Below are positions 23,181 through 31,901 of a stretch of 64,000 nucleotides of DNA, in pieces. Source of the stretch: JAJDFU01 sp964641965 (GTDB lineage Bacteria; Bacteroidota; Bacteroidia; Chitinophagales; Saprospiraceae); the NCBI GenBank assembly GCA_964641965.1, contig CAZXLD010000009.1:47697-111696 (forward strand), written 5' to 3'. Both the position numbers and the translations under genes were made by a program. Below the pieces are notes generated by a model. The model was not told the DNA's origin. It did no database searches and saw only the letters and a list, made by a program, of their open reading frames with translations. Within the stretch, counting starts at the first letter, position 1; every line of letters begins with the position of its first letter.

Positions 23181-24584
23181 CTACCTTTTCTGGAAACGCT
23201 TAGTAGCTCGTTGATTGCCGTTTTCAAGTACTAAGGTGTAGGATCCACTAGGAAAATCCACTAGAGAGAGCCGGTCCTGGTATTGACCGATGATATTTTC
23301 TTCCCAACTCCTAAGCAACCTGCCTTGGGCATCCCAAAGGCTAAACTGGAATTTTCCTGGCTTTGCCACTTCGATCTGCACAGTTGCCTGATCATTGACC
23401 GGATTAGGCCAGATGGAAAGTCGCTCTACCAATTGACTTTCAGTGGTGGAAGTGATGGTTGATTCCAGGACAAATAATTGTCCTCCCATTGTGGCGTAGT
23501 ACAGTTCACCGTCGGCATCTTCACCAAAAGTGGTAATGTTGGCATCTGTCTCCAGGATTATTTCTTCTGTCCAACCGGCATCCAGGACACTCTCTAGTGC
23601 CCATACCCGTCCGGAACAGTAGTCACCGAAGATATATTGCCCTTGTCGCGACGGGATACCTTCACCGCGATATACATAGCCCCCAGTCACTGAACAACCG
23701 TTTCCTCCATTATGCCTATATGCAAAAACCGGGAACGTAAGTTCGTCTATATCAGGACAATCATCTGATTCGAAGGCCTCATCTGCTTCAAAACAGTCCC
23801 AGCCATAATTCTCGCCACCAGGACTGTCGGCTGGTTGGAAATTAATTTCTTCCCACTTTCCTTGTCCCACATCCCCTATCCATAAATCACCTGTTTCCCG
23901 ATCAAAGCTCATCCGCCAGGGGTTGCGCAATCCGAGTGCCCAAATTTCATCCAGTGTAAAATCATCCATAGCGAAAGGATTATCCTCCGGGATGGCATAA
24001 GGGTCTCCATTATCAATATCTATGCGCAGTATTTTTCCAAGAAGAGAAAGTCGGTCTTGTCCGGTTTCATCTGGGTCTCCCCCTCCCCCTCCATCTCCGG
24101 ATGTCAAATAGAGCATCCCGTCTGGTCCAAATGACAAATCACCTGCATTGTGATTATCATTGGGCTGATTGAAAGAAAGGATTTGCTTTTCTGATTCTTC
24201 GTCAATTCGAAATTCCGGATCAAATACCACGGTAAATCTGGATATTTGAGTGTTTCCACCGGAATTAATGTAGTTGACATAGACGTAGTTGGATTCAGGA
24301 AAATCTGGGTGAAAAGCGAGGCCCAAAAGCCCTTGCTCAGAGCGATTACTTTTTACACGCGACCGAATATCCATGACCTCAACCGGCTCGGCATTACTCG
24401 ATGGATCGAAAAACTTTACCCGACCGGACTTCTCTACAACAAAAAGTCCCGGTCCTCCATTGTGCGCTAAGGAAACTGGAGTGTTGAACGCTGAGGATAA
24501 AAGGTTAGCCTCAATGCCCGATTGAGCAAAAAGACATTGGTTTATCCCTAAAAAAATGATGATTAAAAAGAGTATTCTATTCAT
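23181..24584 (-). CDS. Secreted PQQ-type sugar dehydrogenase (beta-propeller) with T9SS tail
   Basis: A 467-aa exported protein. It has a Sec signal (MNRILFLIIIFLGINQCLFAQ), then a six-bladed propeller of the soluble glucose/sorbosone dehydrogenase family: NTPVSLAHNGGPGLFVVEKSGRV, RSEQGLLGLAFHPDFPESNYVYVNY, and NHNAGDLSFGPDGMLYLTSGDGGGGGDPD, which contributes the typical Ca2+/PQQ-site histidine and loop. LGLRNPWRMSFD, GDVGQGKWEE and GGENYGWDCFEG-like segments follow. Residues about 385-467 are a T9SS sorting domain (LSIWPNPVNDQATVQIE...GSYTLVLENGNQRATKRFQK). It would be surface-bound or released and oxidise a sugar; whether PQQ is made by the cell is not shown here. Confidence 0.9.
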   Translation of the reverse strand: MNRILFLIIIFLGINQCLFAQSGIEANLLSSAFNTPVSLAHNGGPGLFVVEKSGRVKFFDPSSNAEPVEVMDIRSRVKSNRSEQGLLGLAFHPDFPESNYVYVNYINSGGNTQISRFTVVFDPEFRIDEESEKQILSFNQPNDNHNAGDLSFGPDGMLYLTSGDGGGGGDPDETGQDRLSLLGKILRIDIDNGDPYAIPEDNPFAMDDFTLDEIWALGLRNPWRMSFDRETGDLWIGDVGQGKWEEINFQPADSPGGENYGWDCFEADEAFESDDCPDIDELTFPVFAYRHNGGNGCSVTGGYVYRGEGIPSRQGQYIFGDYCSGRVWALESVLDAGWTEEIILETDANITTFGEDADGELYYATMGGQLFVLESTITSTTESQLVERLSIWPNPVNDQATVQIEVAKPGKFQFSLWDAQGRLLRSWEENIIGQYQDRLSLVDFPSGSYTLVLENGNQRATKRFQKR

Positions 24585-24675
24585 GGGTTTGAATTATTTA
24601 CAAAAGAGTATCTACGCATTTCAAAGATCGAATTCTATTGAATATTTATCTTTAATCCTAGGTAAATTCTATCAT

Positions 24676-25566
24676 ATGCACAAAGCACTTATCCTAATCG
24701 GATACCTTTCGGTACTGATTTCCTTCCCGGCCTTCAGTCAGGTAACGCCTTCCAACATCTATCTGTTTAAGGTTAGGGTTTTTCAAGATAGTTTGTTTGA
24801 ATTTACCGATCCCCAATTCTTGACGGCTTTTAATCGCAACGGTTACAATAACCATCCGTCCTTTTTCTCTAATGATGTCTTGTTTTTCTCCTCCCAGAAT
24901 CAACGGCAATCCATGCCCGATCTTTATCAGTTCGATTTATTAAAACGCACAAAAACTCAAATAACAGATACGCCCGAGGGAGAATATTCACCGGCAGAGA
25001 TGCCAAATTCCAGTTATTTTTCAGCTGTGCGCATGGAAGTTTCACCCCAAGATACACTCATTCGAATCTGGCAATTTCCAAAAGATCGAACTAGCAATGG
25101 CAAACCTATTTTCAAATATGTTAATGACATTGGATATTATACCTGGTTGAATAGCCGCCAAATCGCAGCGTACCGGGTATCCAACCCTTCCTACCTAACC
25201 ATTATTGATGTGTCTACAGATCAGGAAACCCAAGTGGCTTCCAATATCGGCCGTTGTTTGAAAAGGCTCCCGAATGGCAATCTCGTATTTCTGCAAAACA
25301 CCACCTATGGAGCCCCTTACCTCACTGAGTACAATCCTTATAACCGACAAAGCTCTCGCTTGGTGGATGCCCTACGCGGTAGTCAGGATTTTGTGGTACT
25401 TCCAAATGGAGTACTCCTGATGGGACAAGGAAGTAAAATCTATAAATTCGACAAGGTGAAAGACTCCTATTGGACAGAGGTGGTAGATCTAAAATTTTAT
25501 GACATCAGCCGGATTACGCGCCTGGCAGTTAGCAGTGATATGAAATTAGCGGTCGTAGCCGAGTAA
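24676..25566 (+). CDS. Exported TolB/PD40-like beta-propeller protein, unknown
   Basis: A 296-aa protein. ATG at 24676 gives a proper signal peptide (MHKALILIGYLSVLISFPAFSQ); the longer frame upstream has no coding look. The mature part shows repeated WD40-like PD40 segments: GYNNHPSFFSNDVLFFSSQNQRQSMPDLYQFDL, GEYSPAEMPNSSYFSAVRME, and later LPNGNLVFLQ and LPNGVLLMGQ. This fold is used in periplasmic and secreted proteins of many roles. It diverges from the sugar dehydrogenase gene, whose start is 91 bp away. No T9SS tail is seen. Function unknown. Confidence 0.7.
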   Translation: MHKALILIGYLSVLISFPAFSQVTPSNIYLFKVRVFQDSLFEFTDPQFLTAFNRNGYNNHPSFFSNDVLFFSSQNQRQSMPDLYQFDLLKRTKTQITDTPEGEYSPAEMPNSSYFSAVRMEVSPQDTLIRIWQFPKDRTSNGKPIFKYVNDIGYYTWLNSRQIAAYRVSNPSYLTIIDVSTDQETQVASNIGRCLKRLPNGNLVFLQNTTYGAPYLTEYNPYNRQSSRLVDALRGSQDFVVLPNGVLLMGQGSKIYKFDKVKDSYWTEVVDLKFYDISRITRLAVSSDMKLAVVAE

Positions 25567-25658
25567 GGCTTCGCAGGTCCTATAAACGGGTCGCATTCTG
25601 TTCGCACCATTAATTTGCAAGGCCCTTTTCGGTGAGCCTGCATGAAAAGTCTAACGCG

Positions 25659-27632
25659 TTATCGCCCCAACTCAAAATAGCCTTTCCAAAGGATCTCCAA
25701 GTCCCTGTTGGGATGGTAATCTTTGGCGTAATAAAAGTTAATGCGTTCGGTAGCCGAATCGCTTAGCGTATGTTCTTGGAAGGCATCGCCAGGGTGGAGG
25801 ATTCCCTTTTTTAGTTTAGGCAAATGGTGCATTGGCCTGGTAGCAGGTTTATAACCAATCCAGGTTTTCTGCCCTCCGATCACGAAAAACGCATTCCGCA
25901 GGACATTCCATCCTTTTTGCACCAATACTACATGGATTGGAAAAGTCAGGATCAGCCCTATTGAAGCTCCCAGATCGAGTAAGCGTTTATTGCGCCGTTG
26001 CATAGGTTGATCGATCCTGAACTGAATTTCAATGGTGTATAATTCCCCGGATGTATTTTTGTTGCTGCTACCGATCACACTCAGGCTTTCCCTCGGAACC
26101 ATTTTGTACTCTACAGCAGGACCAAGTCGAGTCATCCAATCCATTACGGCTGTAGCGGGCACATCGTTCGAACAAAAAATGATCTCTTGTATTCTAAAAA
26201 TCTTAACTACCTCGTCCAAGCGGTCCAGGCTGCTTAGATAATGTTCGGCATCCAAGGTCCCGTTAGGGGAAACTGTCCCAATAAAGTTTTTTTGGACAGC
26301 TGCTTCCTGTAGCAACTGCCGAACCCGGAGGCTCTCGTTTTGACTGCCAACAATGACCAAATTCTCTTTCTCATAGGTGCCCAACCTCAAATTTCCGGAC
26401 CGGAGGAAATGGACGCCATACCGAATACCAACCGAATAGATCATCGCCCAAATAGAACCGATCACAATCATCGCCCTGGAGGAGCGCAGCTCAGAATCAA
26501 GTAACCCATAAATAGCTGCTAAAACCAGAGTGCCCATAAATACCCCTCGAATAACCCGCTGAAGACCGCCATCCCGGTCATAACCTCCACTTAAGAAGAT
26601 CCCTCCTATCCAAATTCCGACATACCAAATAAAATTGGTATATAGAATGGAGTTGGAATAATAGTCTGGATCCTTAAAGTGGTAAGTCGACCAAAAATCT
26701 TTGAGCAATACCAACCCAATATAAAACCCAACAGCATCCAGTAAGGGGAAGGCCAATTTTTTAATAAACCGGCTGAGAAGGGCAAAAAAAGCCTGTAGGT
26801 ATATGCCTACCTGAAGTAAAGCAACCAACTGGCTGGCTTTCCCTTTTTGAAAGTGCTTTCTGGCAAAGATGATCATGGCTTGATAAAATGCCCGGATGTA
26901 ATTCAGGCTGCCCTTCTTGGTACTTTCTCCTTTGTAATGGATGATAGTTGTTTCCGGCAAATAGAAATTTTTATATCCACCCTGCCGCAGGCGATAGGAA
27001 AGATCAATATCTTCCCCATACATAAAAAAGGTTTCGTCCAGCCACCCGATTTGATCCAATGCTGAATGGCGAAGCCACATAAAAGCCCCCGAGAGTACAT
27101 CTATTTCATGGGGTTCCGTTTCACTGAGGTAGCCGAGGTGATACTGGCTGAACCATCGAGATTTTGAGAATAATCGGGAAAGCCCTGAAGCTTTGCAAAA
27201 AGCGGCCCAAGGACTGGGAAAACCTCGTTTAGACTCCGGGAGAAAGGTTCCCGCTCCGTCTATCATGCGCACGCCCAGACCTCCTGCCTCCGGATGCGCT
27301 TCCATGAAAGCGAAACACTTTTTAAAGGTATCTTCTTCCACCACGGTATCCGGATTGAGCAATAAAACATACCTCCCCTTGGCCTCACGGATGGCCTGGT
27401 TGTTAGCTCTTGAAAAACCAACATTTTCGGTATTTGCAATCAAATGGACCTGCGGAAACTTTTCTCGGACCATTGGCACGGAGTCATCTACCGATTGATT
27501 GTCAACTACAAAGACCTCAACCCGCATATCGGTAGCCGCCTTGAAAACAGCGTGAAGCGCTTGTTCCAAAAAGTAGCGCACATTGTAGTTCACAATAACA
27601 ACAGAAAGCTGTATGCTATCCTTTTCGGGCAT
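25659..27632 (-). CDS. GT2 glycosyltransferase fused to a polyprenyl-glycosylphosphotransferase-like membrane part
   Basis: A 657-aa fusion. Residues 1-240 are a GT2 rhamnosyltransferase-type domain: SVVIVNYNVRYFLEQAL, VDNQSVDDS, NVGFSRANNQAI and the DxD-type LLNPDT. Four or more membrane segments follow (about 265-425), then a CoA-binding-like domain (LVIVGSQNESLRVRQLLQEA) as in WcaJ-type sugar-phosphate transferases. The last part begins like the transferase catalytic domain (RRNKRLLDLGASIGLILTFPIHV) but the KFRTM-like and GPRP-like catalytic motifs are missing. The protein thus probably adds a sugar to a lipid- or capsule-linked glycan, with the C-terminal half serving as a membrane anchor or scaffold. 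Its ATG overlaps the recR stop (TAATG). Confidence 0.85.
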   Translation of the reverse strand: MPEKDSIQLSVVIVNYNVRYFLEQALHAVFKAATDMRVEVFVVDNQSVDDSVPMVREKFPQVHLIANTENVGFSRANNQAIREAKGRYVLLLNPDTVVEEDTFKKCFAFMEAHPEAGGLGVRMIDGAGTFLPESKRGFPSPWAAFCKASGLSRLFSKSRWFSQYHLGYLSETEPHEIDVLSGAFMWLRHSALDQIGWLDETFFMYGEDIDLSYRLRQGGYKNFYLPETTIIHYKGESTKKGSLNYIRAFYQAMIIFARKHFQKGKASQLVALLQVGIYLQAFFALLSRFIKKLAFPLLDAVGFYIGLVLLKDFWSTYHFKDPDYYSNSILYTNFIWYVGIWIGGIFLSGGYDRDGGLQRVIRGVFMGTLVLAAIYGLLDSELRSSRAMIVIGSIWAMIYSVGIRYGVHFLRSGNLRLGTYEKENLVIVGSQNESLRVRQLLQEAAVQKNFIGTVSPNGTLDAEHYLSSLDRLDEVVKIFRIQEIIFCSNDVPATAVMDWMTRLGPAVEYKMVPRESLSVIGSSNKNTSGELYTIEIQFRIDQPMQRRNKRLLDLGASIGLILTFPIHVVLVQKGWNVLRNAFFVIGGQKTWIGYKPATRPMHHLPKLKKGILHPGDAFQEHTLSDSATERINFYYAKDYHPNRDLEILWKGYFELGR

Positions 27633-28240
27633 TAACTGGATTTATAAGGCACGCGAGCTACAATGGAGCGGCCTAGTGTAAGTTCGTCCGCATACTCCAA
27701 GTCGCCGCCAAAAGCGACCCCTCGTGCAATTGTGCTGATGCGAATGGGATACTCTTTCAGTAGCCTAGACAAATAATACATGGTGGTATCCCCTTCTATG
27801 GTTGGGCTGATAGCCATAATAACTTCTTCTACCTCCCCCTTTGCAATGCGAGCTACCAGACCGTCTATATTCAGATCTTCAGGGCCAATTCCTTCGATGG
27901 GGGAAATAACGCCCCCCAACACATGATAACGCCCACGATATTGCCCGGTATCTTCAATGGCCATCAGATCGCGGATGCTTTCAACCAAGCAAATCTGCTC
28001 CGAATAGCGTCTTTTATCTGAACAAATGGAACAAACTTCTTCATCCGATATATTGTAACATATAGAGCAGGATCGTATACCCTGCCGCATTTGACCAACA
28101 GCCTGAACGAAAGCTTCCGTTTTTTCAGGCGGAGCATTGATTAGGTGAAGCACAAGTCGCAGCGCGGTTTTCCTACCGATTCCGGGAAAGGCTGCGAAGG
28201 CTTCGACGGCTTGCTCAATCAGTTTTGACGAAAAATTCAT
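27632..28240 (-). CDS. recR: Recombination mediator protein RecR
   Basis: A 202-aa protein that with RecO (and RecF) loads RecA onto SSB-coated gaps. It carries the helix-hairpin-helix AFAAFPGIGRKTALRLVLHL (about 13-32), a four-cysteine zinc finger (CSICYNISDEEVCSIC, about 57-72), a Toprim domain (ICLVESIRDLMAIEDT...YHVLGG) and the conserved C-terminal YADELTLGRSIVARVPY. Length is normal. It is followed without gap by the glycosyltransferase gene, so they share a transcript although the functions are unrelated. Confidence 0.96.
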   Translation of the reverse strand: MNFSSKLIEQAVEAFAAFPGIGRKTALRLVLHLINAPPEKTEAFVQAVGQMRQGIRSCSICYNISDEEVCSICSDKRRYSEQICLVESIRDLMAIEDTGQYRGRYHVLGGVISPIEGIGPEDLNIDGLVARIAKGEVEEVIMAISPTIEGDTTMYYLSRLLKEYPIRISTIARGVAFGGDLEYADELTLGRSIVARVPYKSS

Positions 28241-28317
28241 TCCCTAAAGGTAACGGATTGGGGGATTTGGGTCACAAAGGTACGTTGATCCTGGACAGTA
28301 AAAAATATTCGCTTACA

Positions 28318-28348
28318 TTGGCCGACAATATGGTTTAACCTACCTTTA
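28318..28348 (+). promoter_or_regulatory. Likely promoter for the pyruvate dehydrogenase E2 gene
   Basis: TTGG (28318-28321), 19 bp, then TACCTTTA (28341-28348), one mismatch from TAnnTTTG, 38 bp before the ATG. Confidence 0.45.
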
Positions 28349-28386
28349 TAAAGCAATTACAAACACGCGAAAATTTACCTGAGATC

Positions 28387-29703
28387 ATGGCAGAAGTAAT
28401 TCGTATGCCCCGCATGAGCGATACAATGGAAGAGGGCAACATTGTTGAATGGTTGAAAAAGGAAGGAGATGCCGTTGAAGCGGGGGAAACCCTGGCGGAG
28501 GTGGAAACTGACAAAGCCACCATGGAGTTGGATAGTTATGTCGACGGCGTGCTGTTGCATATTGCCATACCGGAGGGCCCAGTTCCGATCGATGGGGTGA
28601 TAGCCGTCATCGGAGAAGAAGGGGAAGATTGGAAAGGTGCCTTACAAGAGGCTGAGAGTAGTAAAGCGAATGGCGAGACCAAGGAAACGCCGGAAGAATC
28701 GAAAGCAGAAGCACCATCAACCGTTTCCAGTTCCGGCAATGGACAATCCTTACAAGAAGCTATCCCTGCCGATGCATCCGCTAATGACCGGGTAAAAGCG
28801 TCACCTTTAGCCCGTTCCATGGCTAAAGAAGCCGGAATCGACCTACAAGCCCTTTCGGGGACCGGAGATCAAGGACGAATTGTAAAAAAAGATGTGGAAG
28901 CGGCTATTGAACATCAGGCCGCACCCCCGGCCCCTGCCCCTACTCCAACTGCCCCTCCAGCACCCGAAGCTCCAAAAGAGGAGGCCCCACAGGTAGTTCC
29001 TTTCGCTTTTTCCGCTAGCGGAGAGAATTTTGAGGATAAGCCCGTCAGCCAAATGCGAAAAGTTATCGCGAGGCGGCTTGGAGAAAGTAAGTTTTCGGCT
29101 CCACACTTCTACCTGACCATTCAAATTGACATGGCCAAATCCATTGCCATGCGGAAAAAGGTGAATGAAGTATCCCCCGTGAAAATTTCATTCAACGATT
29201 TTGTAATCAAAGCCGCTGCTGCTGCACTTCGCCAACACCCTGCTGTCAACTCTTCCTGGATGGGTGATCATATTAGGGAGAACAAAAACATCAATGTTGG
29301 GGTAGCTGTCGCTGTGGATGAAGGCTTACTGGTTCCGGTGATCAACTTTGCCGATATGAAAACCCTTTCTCAAATCAATACCGAGGTAAAAGAAAAAGCC
29401 GGGCGGGCTCGAGTGCGAAAATTGCAACCGGACGAAATGACCGGCAATACGTTCACCATTTCCAATCTCGGCATGTTCGGCATTGAAGAGTTCACTGCGA
29501 TTATTAACCCACCGGATTCTTGCATCCTGGCAGTTGGCGGAATTAATGAAATTCCGGTAGTGGAAAACGGAGAAATGAAAATCGGCCAGCGTATGAAGGT
29601 CACCTTGTCCTGTGATCACCGGGTTGTGGATGGAGCTACCGGGGCCAAATTCCTTAACACATTCAAGGAAATTCTCGAAGACCCGGTTCGTCTATTGGTG
29701 TAA
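28387..29703 (+). CDS. pdhC: Dihydrolipoamide acetyltransferase, E2 of pyruvate dehydrogenase
   Basis: A 438-aa E2 subunit. A single lipoyl domain occupies residues 1-75, with the lipoylated lysine in VETDKATMELDS (about 43). A Pro/Ala-rich linker follows, then an E3/E1-binding domain (VKASPLARSMAKEAGIDLQALSGTGDQGRIVKKDVEAAI, about 137-175) and a long PAPAPTPTAPPAPEAP linker. The catalytic acyltransferase domain (about 215-438) has the active-site motif SCDHRVVDGATGAKFL. It transfers acetyl groups from E1 to CoA. E1 and E3 genes are not adjacent. The family could also include a branched-chain E2; the pyruvate assignment rests on similarity to Bacteroidota PdhC. Confidence 0.9.
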   Translation: MAEVIRMPRMSDTMEEGNIVEWLKKEGDAVEAGETLAEVETDKATMELDSYVDGVLLHIAIPEGPVPIDGVIAVIGEEGEDWKGALQEAESSKANGETKETPEESKAEAPSTVSSSGNGQSLQEAIPADASANDRVKASPLARSMAKEAGIDLQALSGTGDQGRIVKKDVEAAIEHQAAPPAPAPTPTAPPAPEAPKEEAPQVVPFAFSASGENFEDKPVSQMRKVIARRLGESKFSAPHFYLTIQIDMAKSIAMRKKVNEVSPVKISFNDFVIKAAAAALRQHPAVNSSWMGDHIRENKNINVGVAVAVDEGLLVPVINFADMKTLSQINTEVKEKAGRARVRKLQPDEMTGNTFTISNLGMFGIEEFTAIINPPDSCILAVGGINEIPVVENGEMKIGQRMKVTLSCDHRVVDGATGAKFLNTFKEILEDPVRLLV

Positions 29704-29720
29704 TAAGTTTAAATAAAATC

Positions 29721-30083
29721 ATGTCAAAGAAAACACTGGTCTTAGGTGCCTCGCTAAATCCAGTTCGGGCTTCCTATGACGCCGTTCAACGGCTCAAAGC
29801 CAATGGTCATGCAGTTGAAGCAGTGGGAGGCACTGCCGGCCAGTTGGATGGAATCTCCATAGTGGAAGGAAAGCCTGAATTGGAGGATATCGACACTATT
29901 ACCTTATACCTCGGTCCTAAAAGACAACCCGATTTTTACGATTATATCCTTGCTTTACAACCCAGAAGGATCATTTTTAATCCGGGTACAGAAAATCAGG
30001 AATTGGCAAGTCTGGCTAAAGCGCAAGGAATTGAAGTAGAGAACGCATGCACCTTGGTTATGCTTTCTCTAAACAGTTACTAG
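29721..30083 (+). CDS. CoA-binding-domain protein
   Basis: A 120-aa single Rossmann-like CoA_binding_2 domain: KKTLVLGASLNPVRASYDAVQRLKANGHAVEAVGG at the N-terminus and RRIIFNPGTENQELASLAKAQGIEVENACTLVML at the C-terminus, which is the classic end of the family. It starts 17 bp after the E2 gene and probably shares its transcript, a suggestive link with CoA metabolism. Small stand-alone proteins of this family are widespread, and their role is not settled. Confidence 0.85.
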   Translation: MSKKTLVLGASLNPVRASYDAVQRLKANGHAVEAVGGTAGQLDGISIVEGKPELEDIDTITLYLGPKRQPDFYDYILALQPRRIIFNPGTENQELASLAKAQGIEVENACTLVMLSLNSY

Positions 30084-30115
30084 AGGAGACGTAAAGAGAG
30101 AAAATTTGGAAAGGA

Positions 30116-30328
30116 TTAGGAAGCTTGCTTGACTTCAGGCATCTTACACGCTTCACCTTCTGTTTTGCCGCAAACCTGGCATTCGCCAACCTGATTTTTT
30201 AGCATCGGGTTATTTGTAGCACAGGTACCTCTAAACTCATTACCCGTAACAATATGTCGAATATTAATCAACACAAAGGATAGGGTAAAAAATGCACCGA
30301 CTATACCAAGCACATAAAGAAATTCCAT
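30116..30328 (-). CDS. Small membrane protein with a four-cysteine tail
   Basis: A 70-aa protein. ATG at 30328 (MEFLYVLGIVGAFFTLSFVLINI) gives one N-terminal membrane helix; a longer frame upstream is less natural. The soluble part has four cysteines in the pattern C-x13-C-x2-C-x7-C (GTCATNNPML...GECQVCGKTEGEACKMPE), suited to metal or Fe-S binding. Comparable 'membrane or secreted' small proteins with a helix and a Cys motif are conserved in Bacteroidota without known role. It converges on the CoA-binding gene and diverges from mazG. Confidence 0.65.
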   Translation of the reverse strand: MEFLYVLGIVGAFFTLSFVLINIRHIVTGNEFRGTCATNNPMLKNQVGECQVCGKTEGEACKMPEVKQAS

Positions 30329-30420
30329 CTTTCGACATTTTATATTGGTAAACAAGATTGTTGAGCCCTAGGTTTGAATTGGGAACTGCTCAATCCGTTT
30401 CATCGACAAAATTACGATTC

Positions 30421-31191
30421 ATGCAAGATAAATTGGAGGCATTTGGGCGTCTATTAACAATAATGGATGAATTAAGGGAAAAATGCCCATGGGATCGAAA
30501 ACAAACGTTTGCCAGCCTACGGAATCTTACTATTGAGGAAACCTACGAATTGGCAGATGCCATTTTAAAAGAAGACCTGGTCGGGGTCAAGGAAGAAATT
30601 GGAGACCTTCTGCTTCATATGGTCTTTTATGCCCGTATAGCCTCCGAATTGTCGGCCTGGGATATTGCAGACGCCCTGCACGCAGTTTGTGATAAACTGG
30701 TTGCTCGACATCCCCACATTTATGGAGATGTAAACGTAGAAAATGAAGAAGATGTAAAGGCCAATTGGGAGCGCCTGAAATTAAAAGAGGGTAAAAAATC
30801 GGTACTTGCCGGTGTACCCGATGCGTTGCCAGCCATGGTGAAGGCTTATCGCATGCAGGAAAAAACCAAGCAGGTAGGTTTTGAATGGGAAACCACGGAG
30901 CAAGTGTGGGATAAGGTAAAAGAGGAGATGAATGAAATGGAGGAAGCTCTTTCTGACCCTAAGGCTTCCGATGCGGAAAGAGAAGAAGAATTTGGTGATG
31001 TATTATTCTCTCTGATTAATTTTGCCCGCTTTCAAGGCATTGATCCTGAAACCGCCTTGGCTAAGGTGAATGAAAAATTTAAGGCTCGATTCGAATACAT
31101 TGAACACCATGCCCCCCGGGCTTTAGAAGAAATGACCTTGGAAGAAATGGATGATCTCTGGAACGCAGCGAAAATGAGCCTAAAATCGTAG
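30421..31191 (+). CDS. mazG: Nucleoside triphosphate pyrophosphohydrolase MazG
   Basis: A 256-aa two-domain MazG. ATG at 30421 (MQDKLEAFGRLLTIMDELREKCPWDRKQTFASLRN) begins directly with the conserved CPWD motif. The first domain has EETYELADAI...LKEEIGDLLLHMVFYARIA, the second EEMNEMEEAL...REEEFGDVLFSLINFARF. Both carry the EExxE and ExxD metal sites. In other bacteria it hydrolyses (d)NTPs and damaged nucleotides and can lower ppGpp. A second, unrelated MazG-superfamily gene lies at 782-1273. It is followed by the bifunctional nuclease gene in the same direction. Confidence 0.94.
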   Translation: MQDKLEAFGRLLTIMDELREKCPWDRKQTFASLRNLTIEETYELADAILKEDLVGVKEEIGDLLLHMVFYARIASELSAWDIADALHAVCDKLVARHPHIYGDVNVENEEDVKANWERLKLKEGKKSVLAGVPDALPAMVKAYRMQEKTKQVGFEWETTEQVWDKVKEEMNEMEEALSDPKASDAEREEEFGDVLFSLINFARFQGIDPETALAKVNEKFKARFEYIEHHAPRALEEMTLEEMDDLWNAAKMSLKS

Positions 31192-31295
31192 CTTCCCATT
31201 TGAAATTCCCAGCTGAAAGGATATCATTTTTTTGCTTATTTTAAATCTTTCTTCTGCATACATCCTCCTACCACCTGAAAAGCTAACCATACCCG

Positions 31296-31901
31296 ATGAG
31301 GAAGATCGAAATGGAAATAGTTGCCCTTTCCCACACCCCAACCCAATCTCATAATTACGCTGTAGTACTCGGGGAAAAGCAAGGAACCCGTCGCCTACCT
31401 ATTGTCATTGGCGGGTTTGAGGCCCAAGCAATTGCAGTGGCCATGGAAAAAATGGCCCCAAATCGTCCCTTAACGCACGATCTGTTTAAAAACACGCTGA
31501 ATAGCTTCCAGATAGAGCTACGGGAAATTGTCATAAATAATTTACTGGATGGTATTTTTTATGCGAAATTGATTTGTGAGCGTGATGGAGAAACCATAGA
31601 AATCGATTCCCGGACTTCTGATGCAATTGCATTGGCGGTTCGTTTTGGCTGCCCTATTTATAGTTACGAGTTTATTTTGGATGCTGCGGGCATTGTTTTG
31701 GAAGAAGGCGAAGCAGAAGCAAGGTCTCCTGCTCCAACACCTATTCGATCTCGCAAAAAATTAAAAAGCCAACTCCCACTTGGTGATTTATCCAATGAGG
31801 AACTCCAGAAAATGCTAGAAGAGGTACTCGCAAAAGAGGATTATGAACGGGCTGCCAAAATTCGCGATGAAATGAATAGGCGCAACCTGGGCGAGTCCTA
31901 G
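31296..31901 (+). CDS. Bifunctional nuclease family protein (DUF151) with UVR motif
   Basis: A 201-aa protein. Residues about 5-140 are the BFN/DUF151 domain (MEIVALSHTPTQSHNYAVVLGEKQGTRRLPIVIGGFEAQAIAVAME, then TSDAIALAVRFGCPIYSYEFILDAAGI). The C-terminal 35 residues are a UvrB/UvrC (UVR) motif (LQKMLEEVLAKEDYERAAKIRDEMNRR), the usual layout in Bacteroidota. Plant and archaeal relatives have nuclease activity, and the UVR motif suggests binding to a partner such as a Clp or Uvr protein. Its stop overlaps the convergent threonine aldolase gene by 4 bp. Confidence 0.88.
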   Translation: MRKIEMEIVALSHTPTQSHNYAVVLGEKQGTRRLPIVIGGFEAQAIAVAMEKMAPNRPLTHDLFKNTLNSFQIELREIVINNLLDGIFYAKLICERDGETIEIDSRTSDAIALAVRFGCPIYSYEFILDAAGIVLEEGEAEARSPAPTPIRSRKKLKSQLPLGDLSNEELQKMLEEVLAKEDYERAAKIRDEMNRRNLGES

